NCBI GenBank assembly: GCA_036745245.1
Contig: DAIOGN010000139.1
Span: 1-7,776 of the forward strand
DNA from: DAIOGN01 sp036745245
GTDB taxonomy: Bacteria; Zixibacteria; MSB-5A5; JAUVRN01
Length of the DNA: 7,776 nt
Direction of reading: 5' to 3'
The position numbers and the translations under genes are program-made. How positions within the stretch are numbered: position 1 is the stretch's first letter; each line of letters opens with the position of its first letter. The notes beneath the pieces are model-generated. The model searched no databases and was not told the DNA's origin. It saw nothing but the letters and a program-made list of their open reading frames with translations. Positions 1-7,034 of this stretch are shown here, piece after piece.

Positions 1-1
1 G

Positions 2-421
2 GCTGTTTGGAAGGGCACGCTGAAAGAGGGCTCAGGGACCCTTCGCACCCAGAGCGGTGCCTATGAAGGGCCCTACAATTTTGTCTCCCGTTTTGAATCG
101 GGACCGCAAACCAACCCCGAGGAGCTCGTAGCGGCTGCGCACGCCGCCTGCTACTCCATGGCCCTGTCGGCCGGTCTCGAGCGTGCGGGCTTCAAGGCCA
201 CGCGAATCGCGACCAAAGCGTCGGTGCACCTCGACAAGGTGGACTCCGGATTCGCCATCACGCACATCGATCTCGACGTCGAGGCCGATGTGCCGGGCGT
301 GGACGAAAAGAAGTTCGCGGAGGTTTCAGAGGCCACCAAGTCGGGTTGCCCCATCTCCAAGCTGCTGACCGGCGCCAAGATCAATCTCAGCGCCCGCCTG
401 CTCTCCGGCACTGCGGCCTGA
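2..421 (+). CDS. osmC: OsmC family peroxiredoxin, 5'-truncated by window edge
   Basis: OsmC proteins are cytoplasmic thiol peroxidases that reduce organic hydroperoxides with a pair of cysteines, protecting against oxidative and osmotic stress. The reading frame enters the window already open and gives 139 residues ending in TGA. OsmC is normally about 140-145 residues, so only a few N-terminal residues are missing. Visible family features (numbered from the window edge) are the active-site Arg30 in FVSRFE, Glu41 in TNPEEL, the peroxidatic Cys50 in AAHAACYSMAL and the resolving Cys116 in KSGCPISKLL. The segments LDKVDSGFAITHI and VPGVDEKKF closely match the E. coli OsmC type rather than Ohr. 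An internal ATG at 158 is not the start, because it would remove the first catalytic cysteine. The gene converges on the minus-strand cluster and is probably transcribed independently; its promoter lies outside the window. Confidence 0.93.
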   Translation, partial: AVWKGTLKEGSGTLRTQSGAYEGPYNFVSRFESGPQTNPEELVAAAHAACYSMALSAGLERAGFKATRIATKASVHLDKVDSGFAITHIDLDVEADVPGVDEKKFAEVSEATKSGCPISKLLTGAKINLSARLLSGTAA

Positions 422-459
422 CGGCCGACGACCGGAGTCGCACCGATTGAACCACGCCC

Positions 460-493
460 CCTCCGCGCTCCGCATCACAGCGGCGCGCGGAGG
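460..493. terminator. GC-rich hairpin between convergent osmC and rlmH, probable bidirectional terminator
   Basis: A 9-bp arm CCTCCGCGC (460-468) pairs with GCGCGGAGG (485-493). Inside it CCGC (470-473) pairs with GCGG (480-483), leaving a six-base loop, ATCACA, and a single T/C mismatch. This gives 13 base pairs in a 123-bp gap between the stop codons of two convergent genes, where a shared terminator is expected. Neither strand has a T-run after the stem, so it is not a textbook intrinsic terminator. It may act as a pause site, an RNA 3'-end stabiliser or a barrier between the two transcripts. The rest of the gap (422-459 and 494-544) shows nothing clear. Confidence 0.5.
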
Positions 494-544
494 CGCGGCC
501 CCGGCCGGTGCCCCCTAGCCTGAGGTAAGCTTTCCCCTGTCCCT

Positions 545-1033
545 TCAGCGCTTCGTGCTGGTGGGCGTCTTCTTGTGATACGGGTGACCATTCAGAATGG
601 CCAGTGCGCGAAACAACTGCTCCGTGAAGAAGAGGCGCACCAGGTCGTGCGGGAAGGTCATGGCGGACATGGACATGGTCGCCTGCGACTTGCGCTTGAA
701 TTCCGGATCGAGCCCGTAGGTGCCACCGATCACGAACGCCAGGCTCGAGCCACGCTCCTGCTGGCTCGACAGCCATCGGGCAAACGCCTCCGACGTGAAC
801 CGTTGTCCCCCACGGTCGAGGCACACCACGGTTTCGCTGCGATCGATGTTGCCCTTGAACCGCATGGCCTCGCGTCGCATCAGCTCCGCGTCGGGGTAAC
901 GGCCCGAGACAGCCTTCACCTCGTGAAGATCGAACTTCGCGAAGGGCTTGATCTCTTTCTGGTAGTGCTGTACGCCCGTCTGCACCCAGCGGAACTTCGT
1001 CTTACCAATGTACAACAGTCGAATCTGCAACAT
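545..1033 (-). CDS. rlmH: 23S rRNA (pseudouridine1915-N3)-methyltransferase RlmH
   Basis: RlmH uses S-adenosylmethionine to methylate N3 of pseudouridine 1915 in helix 69 of 23S rRNA, acting late on the assembled 70S ribosome as a homodimer. The 162-residue product is slightly longer than the E. coli protein (155) and carries the SPOUT/trefoil-knot signature. FVIGGTYGLD (residues 100-109) forms the cofactor loop. The C-terminal knot runs from about 129 to 154 and includes HDLVRLFFTEQLFRA and NGHPYHK. The N-terminus, MLQIRLLYIGKTK, and the motif VVCLDRGGQRFTSEAFA (69-85) also match the family. The ATG start has GGAGG six bases upstream (1040-1044). The C-terminal tail after PYHK is short and Lys/Thr-rich. 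It is the last gene of the minus-strand cluster, 44 bp behind ftsY and followed by the 460-493 hairpin. In many bacteria rlmH sits near rsfS and nadD, so pairing with ftsY is less usual. Confidence 0.95.
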   Translation of the reverse strand: MLQIRLLYIGKTKFRWVQTGVQHYQKEIKPFAKFDLHEVKAVSGRYPDAELMRREAMRFKGNIDRSETVVCLDRGGQRFTSEAFARWLSSQQERGSSLAFVIGGTYGLDPEFKRKSQATMSMSAMTFPHDLVRLFFTEQLFRALAILNGHPYHKKTPTSTKR

Positions 1034-1037
1034 CCTC

Positions 1038-1049
1038 GCCCTCCAGGGC
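1038..1049 (-). promoter_or_regulatory. rlmH ribosome binding site within a small inverted repeat
   Basis: The Shine-Dalgarno GGAGG of rlmH (1040-1044, minus strand) lies in the inverted repeat GCCCTGGAGGGC. GCCC and GGGC can form a four-base-pair stem around TGGA, partly covering the binding site. The ribosome binding site itself is clear. Whether the short stem affects translation is uncertain. The rest of the 44-bp gap between ftsY and rlmH shows no obvious promoter or terminator. Confidence 0.5.
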
Positions 1050-1077
1050 TCCTGTGTGAGTCACGCCCGTTCCAAAG

Positions 1078-2019
1078 TTATGCCCCGCCCGCGGCGACGG
1101 GTCCGCCCACCGGGCGGCCCGAAAACAACGCCTTCACGAACAGGTGTGGATCGAAATCGTCGAGATCGTCCGCCCCTTCCCCGAGTCCCACGTAACGCAC
1201 CGGCACCTGCAGGGCGTCACGAATGGCGAACACAATACCGCCCTTCGCCGTGCCGTCGAGCTTGGTGAGCACCACACCCGACAGCTGCAGCGTGCGATGG
1301 AATTCCCGTGCCTGGGCCAGACCGTTCTGTCCTGTGGTGGCATCGAGCACCAGGAGCACCTCGTGGGGCGCCTCGGGCACGACCCGGCGAATGACACGCT
1401 GTAATTTCTCCAGCTCGGCCATGAGACCCGTGCGCGTGTGCAGGCGGCCCGCCGTGTCCACGAGAACCCGGTCGAACCCTTTCGCCACGGCGCGGCTCAC
1501 AGCGTCGAAGGCCACGGCCGAGGGGTCCCCTTCGGGACGGCCCAGCACCACGTCGGCGCCCGCGCGATCGCACCACCATTTGAGTTGATCGAGCGCCGCC
1601 GCGCGAAACGTGTCACAGCCGGCCACCAGGACGCGTTGTCCGCTTGCGACGTAGCGTGCCGCCAGCTTGCCTGTGGTGGTGGTCTTGCCGGTTCCATTGA
1701 CTCCCACCAGCACCGTGACGTGCGGCCGGGGGAGTGCACCCGCCGGGGTGGCCTGTGGGGCGAGCCGCTGGGCCAGCATCTCCTGGAGACGGGCCAGCAC
1801 GGCATCTCCGTCACCGCCGATCCCCTCCTTTTTGAGACGCTCGAGGAGATCCGTTGTCAGGTCCACTCCGACGTCTCCTGCCAGGAGGCTCTCCTCCAGC
1901 GCGGACACCGTCTCGGAATCGAGCCCCGTGCGGCCGGACAGCACCTGTTTTACGCGCTCCACCCACTGGACCTGAGTGCGTTCGAGGCCCTTCAGGAGGC
2001 GCTGAAACGAAAAGCTCAA
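1078..2019 (-). CDS. ftsY: Signal recognition particle receptor FtsY
   Basis: FtsY is the membrane-associated SRP-type GTPase that docks Ffh-ribosome-nascent-chain complexes to the Sec translocon. The 313 residues hold a four-helix N domain (about 1-85) and the G domain (about 100-300). Visible motifs are G1 GVNGTGKTT (106-114), DTFRAAA (136-142), G3 VDTAGR (187-192), DATTGQ (226-231), G4 TKLD (252-255) and GLGE (278-281), with the usual C-terminal FVKALF. The long acidic A domain of E. coli FtsY is absent, as in many bacteria, so membrane contact probably relies on the N-terminal amphipathic helix (SFSFQRLLKGLER). The start is TTG: the codons just upstream reach an in-frame TGA at 2032-2034, and SFSFQRLLKGLERTQ already aligns with known FtsY N-termini. 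The start overlaps the smc stop as TTGA, suggesting coupled translation. The short Gly/Pro/Ala tail after 300 is not a recognised domain. Confidence 0.95.
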   Translation of the reverse strand: MSFSFQRLLKGLERTQVQWVERVKQVLSGRTGLDSETVSALEESLLAGDVGVDLTTDLLERLKKEGIGGDGDAVLARLQEMLAQRLAPQATPAGALPRPHVTVLVGVNGTGKTTTTGKLAARYVASGQRVLVAGCDTFRAAALDQLKWWCDRAGADVVLGRPEGDPSAVAFDAVSRAVAKGFDRVLVDTAGRLHTRTGLMAELEKLQRVIRRVVPEAPHEVLLVLDATTGQNGLAQAREFHRTLQLSGVVLTKLDGTAKGGIVFAIRDALQVPVRYVGLGEGADDLDDFDPHLFVKALFSGRPVGGPVAAGGA

Positions 2020-5000
2020 GCGGGGCTTCCCTCAGGCTCGAGCGCCTCATTCAGGCGCACCGAGACCACACGGGAGATGCCGGGCGTCTGCATGGTGACC
2101 CCGTACAGCACGTCGACGGCCTCCATGGTCATCTTGTTGTGCGTGATGATGATGAACTGCGTGTTGCCGGCGAATCGCGCCAACAGCGAGAGGAAGCGTC
2201 CGATGTTGGCATCGTCGAGCGGCGCATCGATTTCATCCAGGATGCAGAACGGCGACGGCTTCACCATGTACAGCGAGAACAAGAGTGCGATCGCCGTGAG
2301 CGCCCGCTCTCCACCCGACAGCTGCAGAATGGTCACCGGCTTCTTTCCGCGCGGCCGGGCCGTCACGGAGATGGCGGACTCGAGCGGATCGTCGGGGGTG
2401 TCGAGGAACACCTTCGCCTGGCCCCCTTCGAACAACTGCTCGAACAGGCTCGAGAAATTGGCTTCCACCAGCCGGAACGTCTCTTCGAATTGCGTCCGCG
2501 CCGTGACGTTGATGCGCTGGATCGTGTCGAGCAGCGTGCCGCGCGCCTCCTCCAGGTCGGCCAGCTGCCGGTCGAGAAACTCGAGACGCGTGTTCTGCTC
2601 CTCGTACTCTTCGAGGGCCAGGAGATTCACCGTACCCATGCCGTCAAGCCGGCCCCTGAGTTCCTCCACTTCGAGCGCCAGGAGTCCTCGTTGTCCCGCT
2701 TCGACGGTCTCCAGGTCACTTCGTGACGCGATGTCCACGCCATGCGAATCGCGCGTACGATCCACCAGCCCCGTCACTTCCAGGCGGGCTTCGGACGACG
2801 CCATCTCGGCATCGTGATGGTGTCCGGCCGACTGGTCGGCTAGGCGGCGGGCCTCCTTCACTTCCTTTTCACGTTCATGCAGCGTGGTGAGCAGATCGCG
2901 GCCGCCTTCGCGCAAGGTCCGATAGGCTGCTTCGAGCTCGAGGCGGCGGGTCTCCACCGCCTGGCTCTCCTGAATGCAGGCGGCCAGTTCTCCCGCCAGC
3001 TGGCGGCGCGTTTCGCCCCCTTCCGCGATCTGAGCCAGAAGATGTGCGATCCTGTTCTCCACTTCGGATCGCATTTCCCGCGTGCGTTCGAGGTCGTTCG
3101 CCAGGCCTTCCGCTTTGCCCTGCGCCGAGACGGCGCGCACCTGGGCGTCGCCCGCCCTGAGAATGGCCTCTGTGCGTGTGCGCTCGGAATGTTCGAAGGC
3201 CTGTTCACCCTCCCGGTGCTGTGTTTCCAGATCCGCGAATTCCGACTCCGCCTGACCGCGACGCTCCTTCAGTCGCGCGATCTGGGCGCGGGACTGATCC
3301 ACCCGCTCCAGGAGGGAGGCGTGCAACTGCACTTCCCTGTCCACGTGGGCGCGCGCCGACTCCACGCGGGCCCGGGCACGTTCGGCTTCGAGGCTCGCCT
3401 GACGGAAGAATTCGGACGAAGTCTGTACCGTGCGCTCGCAGTCCACGACGGCCGCCGAGACGTGTTCCAGTTTCCCGGCGAGCGCGCCCACCTCGGCTCT
3501 CGCGCGTTCGGTGTTGCGGGCGGCCTCCTGAGCCTGTTGACGCAGCCGGTTGAGTTCATCCCGGCTCTGAATCAGGGCCGCTGCCCTGGGCTGCCCTGCG
3601 GAGGCTTCCGCCTCTCCGCGATACAGACGACCCTGGCGCGTGACCCACGTGCGGTCGGGAGAGAGAGACTCGGCGTCGGGCTGACCCGGACCCGTCCACA
3701 GATAGAAGCCCTTGAGGAGAAATCTGGCCAACCGCAGAAGGCGCTCATCTACTTCCACGCCGTCCGAGAGCGGCGTGCCTCCGGAGACCGGGACGTCCGG
3801 TTCGACGTCGGGGAGCGCGTCCACAATGAGAAGCGTCGCGCGGCCAGCGCGTGATGCCTCCAGCCGCGCCAGGGCCGACTCGGCGGCGGTCCGGCTGGAA
3901 CACAGGATGTACTCGGCACGTTCCCCGAGGGCGGCCGCCACGGCCAGTTCGTATCCCGAACGCGGCGTCAGGGTCTGAGCGACGGTGTCCACGAGTCCGG
4001 GTGCGCGATCGCGCGACAACAGGTCGGACACGGCACCAGAGTAGCCCTCGTAGGTGGCCAGCCAGGTCTCGAGGACGCTTCGCCGCGATTCGATTTCGGC
4101 GCCCGTCGTGCTCACCTGGGCCAGGATCTCTTCCGCCTGCTGCAGCCTGGTGCGCGCCTCTTCGCGCGCCGTCCTCGCCTCGGTCAGGCGCCGTTCGTCG
4201 GCCGACAGCCCGGCGTGCGCTTCCTGCTCGCGGCGTTCCAGATCCACCAGCGCCAGATCCGCGCCCGACTGTTCGGAGCGGCACTTCGCCACCGCCGTTT
4301 CCGAATCCCCCAGGGATTCGCACAGGGTCACGAGGGACGTCTCGGCGTGCACCAGTTCAGATTCCAGATCCCGACGACGCCCCGACGCCGTGTCGTAGCG
4401 TTTTTCTGCGTCGCTCTGCTTCGACTTCGTTTCCTGCCACACGTGTTCCGCCTGCTTGCGCTTCGTGTCGAGCGCTTCCGCCATTTCGCGGGCGCGGCTG
4501 AAGTCTGCCTGGGCGGTGTACAGATCGGCCTCGATATCGCGCAACCGGTGTTCGAGGTCGCGCTTGCGAGACGATTGCGTCTCGAGTTCCGACTGCATCT
4601 CCGCGAGCCGGTCGCCCAGGGACTTACCCAGAGCGCCCGCCTTCTCCTTGCGAGCCACCAGCGCGGAGGCTTCCTGTTCGCACTGGGACAGCGCCACGCG
4701 AGAGGATTCCACGCGTTCCTCGTGTTCCTCCGCCTGCGCCGACAGCGCATCGCGCTGGGCTTCGGCCGCCGCCACACGTGCCTTCGCCGCCTCCCAGTCG
4801 GCGCGCAGATTCTCGGCGCGCGCCGTTTGCGTGCGCACCCGCTCCTGCAGGGCCAGAAAGTCGGTGCGGGCGAGGCGCAGGTGAAGCTGTTCCCACTGCG
4901 TCTTCAGCTCGTGGTAACGTCGGGCTTTGTTGGACTGGCGGGAGAGCGAGTTGACTCTCGTTCGCACTTCGGCGGCGATGTCTTTGAGTCGCACCAGATC

Positions 5001-5558
5001 GGCGTCGGTGGCTTCCAGTTTCCGCAGGGCCGCGCGCTTGCGGTGCTTGAATTTGGTGACGCCGGCCGCCTCGTCGAAGAGAAAGCGCCGCTCTTCGGGT
5101 TTGTCGGAGAGTACCGCTTCGATCATGTCCTGCTGGATGACGGAGTACGAGTGGGCCCCCATCCCCGTGCCGGCGAACAGGTCGAGGATGTCACGCAGCC
5201 GGCACGGCTGCCGGTTCATCATGTACTCCGACTCTCCGGAGCGGTACAGTCGGCGCGTGATCGTGAGGTCGGTGTACTCGGTGGGCAACAGCCCGCGCGA
5301 GTTGGCGATGGTGAGGGACACTTCCGACATGCCAAGCGGCTTGGCGTCCCGGCTGCCGTTGAAAATGACCTCCTCCATCTTCGTGCCGCGCATGGCCGAA
5401 CTTCTCTGCTCGCCGAGCACCCAGCGCAGGGCGTCGAGAATGTTGGTCTTGCCGCACCCGTTGGGGCCGACGATCCCTGTCATGCCCGGACCGAACTCCA
5501 CCTCGGTGTGTTCGGGAAACGACTTGAAGCCGAGCAATGAGAGTTTCTTAAGATGCAA
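2016..5558 (-). CDS. smc: Chromosome partition protein SMC
   Basis: SMC is the ATPase core of the bacterial condensin; with ScpA and ScpB (not in this window) it extrudes DNA loops and aligns chromosome arms from the origin. The 1180-residue length is typical. The N-terminal head has GFKSF (10-14) and Walker A GPNGCGKTN (31-39). Coiled coil runs from about 165 to 500. The hinge spans about 503-663, starting at YEGYSGAV and including GYELAVAAALGERAEYILC. A second coiled coil runs to about 1010. The C-terminal head has the ABC signature LSGGE (1080-1084), Walker B FCILDE (1104-1109, catalytic Glu1109) and the D-loop APLDD. The head is intact, so ATP hydrolysis is expected. The TTG start is supported by a strong ribosome binding site and because MHLKKLSLLGFKSF matches SMC N-termini. 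It overlaps the upstream gene by 11 bp and ftsY by 4 bp. One oddity is that the end of the hinge (648-661) lacks the usual run of glycines. Confidence 0.97.
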   Translation of the reverse strand: MHLKKLSLLGFKSFPEHTEVEFGPGMTGIVGPNGCGKTNILDALRWVLGEQRSSAMRGTKMEEVIFNGSRDAKPLGMSEVSLTIANSRGLLPTEYTDLTITRRLYRSGESEYMMNRQPCRLRDILDLFAGTGMGAHSYSVIQQDMIEAVLSDKPEERRFLFDEAAGVTKFKHRKRAALRKLEATDADLVRLKDIAAEVRTRVNSLSRQSNKARRYHELKTQWEQLHLRLARTDFLALQERVRTQTARAENLRADWEAAKARVAAAEAQRDALSAQAEEHEERVESSRVALSQCEQEASALVARKEKAGALGKSLGDRLAEMQSELETQSSRKRDLEHRLRDIEADLYTAQADFSRAREMAEALDTKRKQAEHVWQETKSKQSDAEKRYDTASGRRRDLESELVHAETSLVTLCESLGDSETAVAKCRSEQSGADLALVDLERREQEAHAGLSADERRLTEARTAREEARTRLQQAEEILAQVSTTGAEIESRRSVLETWLATYEGYSGAVSDLLSRDRAPGLVDTVAQTLTPRSGYELAVAAALGERAEYILCSSRTAAESALARLEASRAGRATLLIVDALPDVEPDVPVSGGTPLSDGVEVDERLLRLARFLLKGFYLWTGPGQPDAESLSPDRTWVTRQGRLYRGEAEASAGQPRAAALIQSRDELNRLRQQAQEAARNTERARAEVGALAGKLEHVSAAVVDCERTVQTSSEFFRQASLEAERARARVESARAHVDREVQLHASLLERVDQSRAQIARLKERRGQAESEFADLETQHREGEQAFEHSERTRTEAILRAGDAQVRAVSAQGKAEGLANDLERTREMRSEVENRIAHLLAQIAEGGETRRQLAGELAACIQESQAVETRRLELEAAYRTLREGGRDLLTTLHEREKEVKEARRLADQSAGHHHDAEMASSEARLEVTGLVDRTRDSHGVDIASRSDLETVEAGQRGLLALEVEELRGRLDGMGTVNLLALEEYEEQNTRLEFLDRQLADLEEARGTLLDTIQRINVTARTQFEETFRLVEANFSSLFEQLFEGGQAKVFLDTPDDPLESAISVTARPRGKKPVTILQLSGGERALTAIALLFSLYMVKPSPFCILDEIDAPLDDANIGRFLSLLARFAGNTQFIIITHNKMTMEAVDVLYGVTMQTPGISRVVSVRLNEALEPEGSPA
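2029..2033 (-). promoter_or_regulatory. ftsY ribosome binding site inside the end of smc
   Basis: GAGGG on the minus strand, nine bases ahead of the TTG start, supports this non-ATG start. It is a moderate rather than perfect Shine-Dalgarno and lies within the last codons of smc, so re-initiation by ribosomes finishing smc may contribute to ftsY expression. Confidence 0.5.
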
Positions 5559-6120
5559 GGGGGGCCTCCTCCGGCGTCATGGGCGCCAGAAAGCTGGACA
5601 GACAGTGGTAGTAGCCCTGCTCCGGGGCGCCCTGGTCGGGCCTCGGAGTGAGAATGATGTTGGCGAACGGCGCTCCCCATGCGAGCGAGCAGCCGATGCG
5701 CAGTCGCGCTCCCGAATACAGCGCTCCGCAGGCCGGAAACGGGTGGCCCGTGACGTCGAGATTGATGGCCACTTCGAACATGCGATCGGCAAGCCGCTCC
5801 TCCAGACGCTTCCGCGGAAACATGCCGCGCGACACTTCGTCGGGCGTGGGGTGATACGACTCGAACTTGCCGATGGCCACCATCGGCGTCTTGGAGCGCG
5901 AAGGGGGCAGAAGCAGGGTGACCGAACGGTCGCCCAGAATGGGCACCAGACGCGGGAGAAACGCACGCGCCAGCATCTGCGCGCGCGGGTCGGGGGGCAG
6001 GCAAAACAGAAACCGCCGCGACTCGGTGAGATTCTCCGGCAGGTGAATCGCCTGCGGCTTGGCGCCATGTGCGATCCATTTCATGCGCAGACGCTGCAGA
6101 ATCGAGAGCCTGGCTGTCAT
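5548..6120 (-). CDS. Conserved hypothetical protein resembling the N-terminal half of a family 9 glycosyltransferase
   Basis: This 190-residue protein has no firmly recognised function. The stretch from about 113 to 178 (FEVAINLDVTG, then YSGARLRIG, then PFANIILTP and YYHCLSSFL) looks like the N-terminal Rossmann-like domain of ADP-heptose:LPS heptosyltransferases, which typically have a 'D-x-x-I-D-L ... SGAK-RIG' pattern. RFLFCLPPDPRAQMLARAFLPRL (36-58) would be its first strand and helix. The C-terminal nucleotide-sugar-binding half is missing and the product stops cleanly, so a catalytic transferase is unlikely; it may be a degenerate or repurposed domain. No signal peptide or membrane segment is evident. 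The N-terminus is basic (LQRLRMKWIAHGAKP). The ATG start overlaps the rodZ stop as ATGA, with AAGG seven bases upstream; Met13 is an alternative start. Its place between rodZ and smc suggests co-expression with envelope and chromosome functions, but its role is unknown. Confidence 0.85.
   Translation of the reverse strand: MTARLSILQRLRMKWIAHGAKPQAIHLPENLTESRRFLFCLPPDPRAQMLARAFLPRLVPILGDRSVTLLLPPSRSKTPMVAIGKFESYHPTPDEVSRGMFPRKRLEERLADRMFEVAINLDVTGHPFPACGALYSGARLRIGCSLAWGAPFANIILTPRPDQGAPEQGYYHCLSSFLAPMTPEEAPLAS
5565..5572 (-). promoter_or_regulatory. smc ribosome binding site
   Basis: GGAGGAGG on the minus strand, six bases ahead of the TTG codon at 5556-5558. This near-perfect Shine-Dalgarno decides the TTG start of smc and lies inside the 3' end of the preceding gene, so smc can be translated strongly despite its non-ATG start. 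Confidence 0.75.
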
Positions 6121-7034
6121 GGGGTGTCCTTTCCGGGCAGCAGATGTCGAATCAGCGGGCGATTGGAGCGGATGGACAATTCGAGCGGGCGGCCATCGAG
6201 CTGCACCTGCAGGTCTCGCGGGTTGGCCACCGTGAGTCTGAAATCGGATCGGGCTTCTGCAGAGACCTTCTCGCCGCGCAGCGCCACTCTCGCCACCACA
6301 GTGTCACCGTCGGCTTCGATCACGAGCCAGGTCTGCGCCGCCACCACCACGTCGAGAGTGCGCAGTGTCACGGGAACGTCCTCCGCCTCGACAAACGGCG
6401 ACACCGGAACCGTCCCCGCGTCAGTGAGGGGTTGTGCCGTGGACAGATCCGCGCGCCCGGCATTCGAGGGCGACGCGGTGGGTTGCGACTCAAGGAGATT
6501 CGGCGAAACTGTGTGCGCCTCCTGTGAGGAAGACACGTCATCCGTGGTCGCATCCACTGGCGTGAACGCATCCGTCGAGGTGGCTGCGACGGGCGTGGGC
6601 GGCGAGCCCGGCAGCTGGGCGGGCTGGCGTTCTGGAGTCTGCGAAGCCCTCGGATCGGGCGGAGGAACCGTGGACTCCCGGTTCATCAGTACGAGGCCCA
6701 CTATAATAAGAAGAAACAGGCCGGCGGCGTAGAGCGGCCACCGCGGTTTCGTCCGGCTTCCTGGTTCCTCGCGGAGCCCGGTCTCCGGCACGTTTGGACG
6801 GGTCGCAGGCCACGCGGCCAGCATGCTCTCAGGATCCAGCCGGAGCGACCGCGCATAGCTCTGAAGGTAGAGCCGCGCGTACGACAGATCCGGGAGGTCC
6901 GCCATGTCACCCTGTTCGAGCGCCACGACATAGCGTTCGGGCAGGCCGGTTTCGCTTGCGACTTCGGAGATGCTGCGTCCCGCCTTCTCTCGCGCGGTGC
7001 GCAATTCCGACCCCAGCTCAGCGTAGGCCTTCAC
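6117..7034 (-). CDS. rodZ: RodZ-like cytoskeletal protein with HTH domain, one membrane segment and C-terminal DUF4115-type domain
   Basis: RodZ links the MreB actin-like cytoskeleton to the inner membrane and the elongation machinery, helping to set rod shape. The 305 residues show the expected order. A Cro/CI-type helix-turn-helix domain (about 7-68, ELGSELRTAREKAGRSISEV and PERYVVALEQGD) binds MreB rather than DNA in studied RodZ proteins. A basic stretch (RTKPRW) precedes a single membrane helix (about 99-117, PLYAAGLFLLIIVGLVLM). A Pro/Thr/Ser/Ala-rich linker (about 120-222) is followed by a beta-rich C-terminal domain (about 225-300, with WLVIEADGDTVVARVALRGE and LQVQLDGRPLEL) expected outside the cytoplasmic membrane. 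The GTG start follows a strong ribosome binding site and gives a normal RodZ N-terminus. It overlaps maf by 17 bp and the next gene by 4 bp. No mreB is in the window, so the link to MreB rests on family knowledge. A membrane-anchored regulator with a similar fold cannot be fully excluded. Confidence 0.85.
   Translation of the reverse strand: MKAYAELGSELRTAREKAGRSISEVASETGLPERYVVALEQGDMADLPDLSYARLYLQSYARSLRLDPESMLAAWPATRPNVPETGLREEPGSRTKPRWPLYAAGLFLLIIVGLVLMNRESTVPPPDPRASQTPERQPAQLPGSPPTPVAATSTDAFTPVDATTDDVSSSQEAHTVSPNLLESQPTASPSNAGRADLSTAQPLTDAGTVPVSPFVEAEDVPVTLRTLDVVVAAQTWLVIEADGDTVVARVALRGEKVSAEARSDFRLTVANPRDLQVQLDGRPLELSIRSNRPLIRHLLPGKDTP

Noticed and set aside
496..507. A second small inverted repeat, CGGC with GCCG, next to the main hairpin
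   Set aside because: A four-base stem in very GC-rich sequence is expected by chance and adds little to the 460-493 hairpin.
387..824. A minus-strand open frame overlapping the end of osmC, the hairpin and the end of rlmH
   Set aside because: It runs out of frame with both real genes and across the probable terminator, and its product has no recognisable features.
1438..2817. A 459-codon plus-strand open frame antisense to ftsY and the end of smc
   Set aside because: It crosses the junction of two clear genes, and its Ser/Arg-rich translation has no family features.
2877..3854. A 325-codon plus-strand open frame antisense to the SMC hinge and coiled coil
   Set aside because: No motif or domain is visible, and the frame is explained by GC-rich coding sequence on the opposite strand.
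2700..5050. Repetitive look of the Arg/Glu/Ala-rich coding sequence, considered as possible DNA repeats
   Set aside because: The periodicity is that of SMC coiled-coil heptads at protein level; no direct nucleotide repeat units stand out.
4215..5540. A 441-codon plus-strand open frame antisense to the N-terminal half of smc
   Set aside because: The product is a mirror of the smc codon pattern without any recognisable domain or convincing start context.
4927..6732. A 601-codon open frame on the plus strand antisense to smc, the small hypothetical gene and rodZ
   Set aside because: It is antisense to three well-supported genes, its product is Arg/Ser-rich and low-complexity with no recognisable motif, and such long antisense frames are expected in high-GC DNA.
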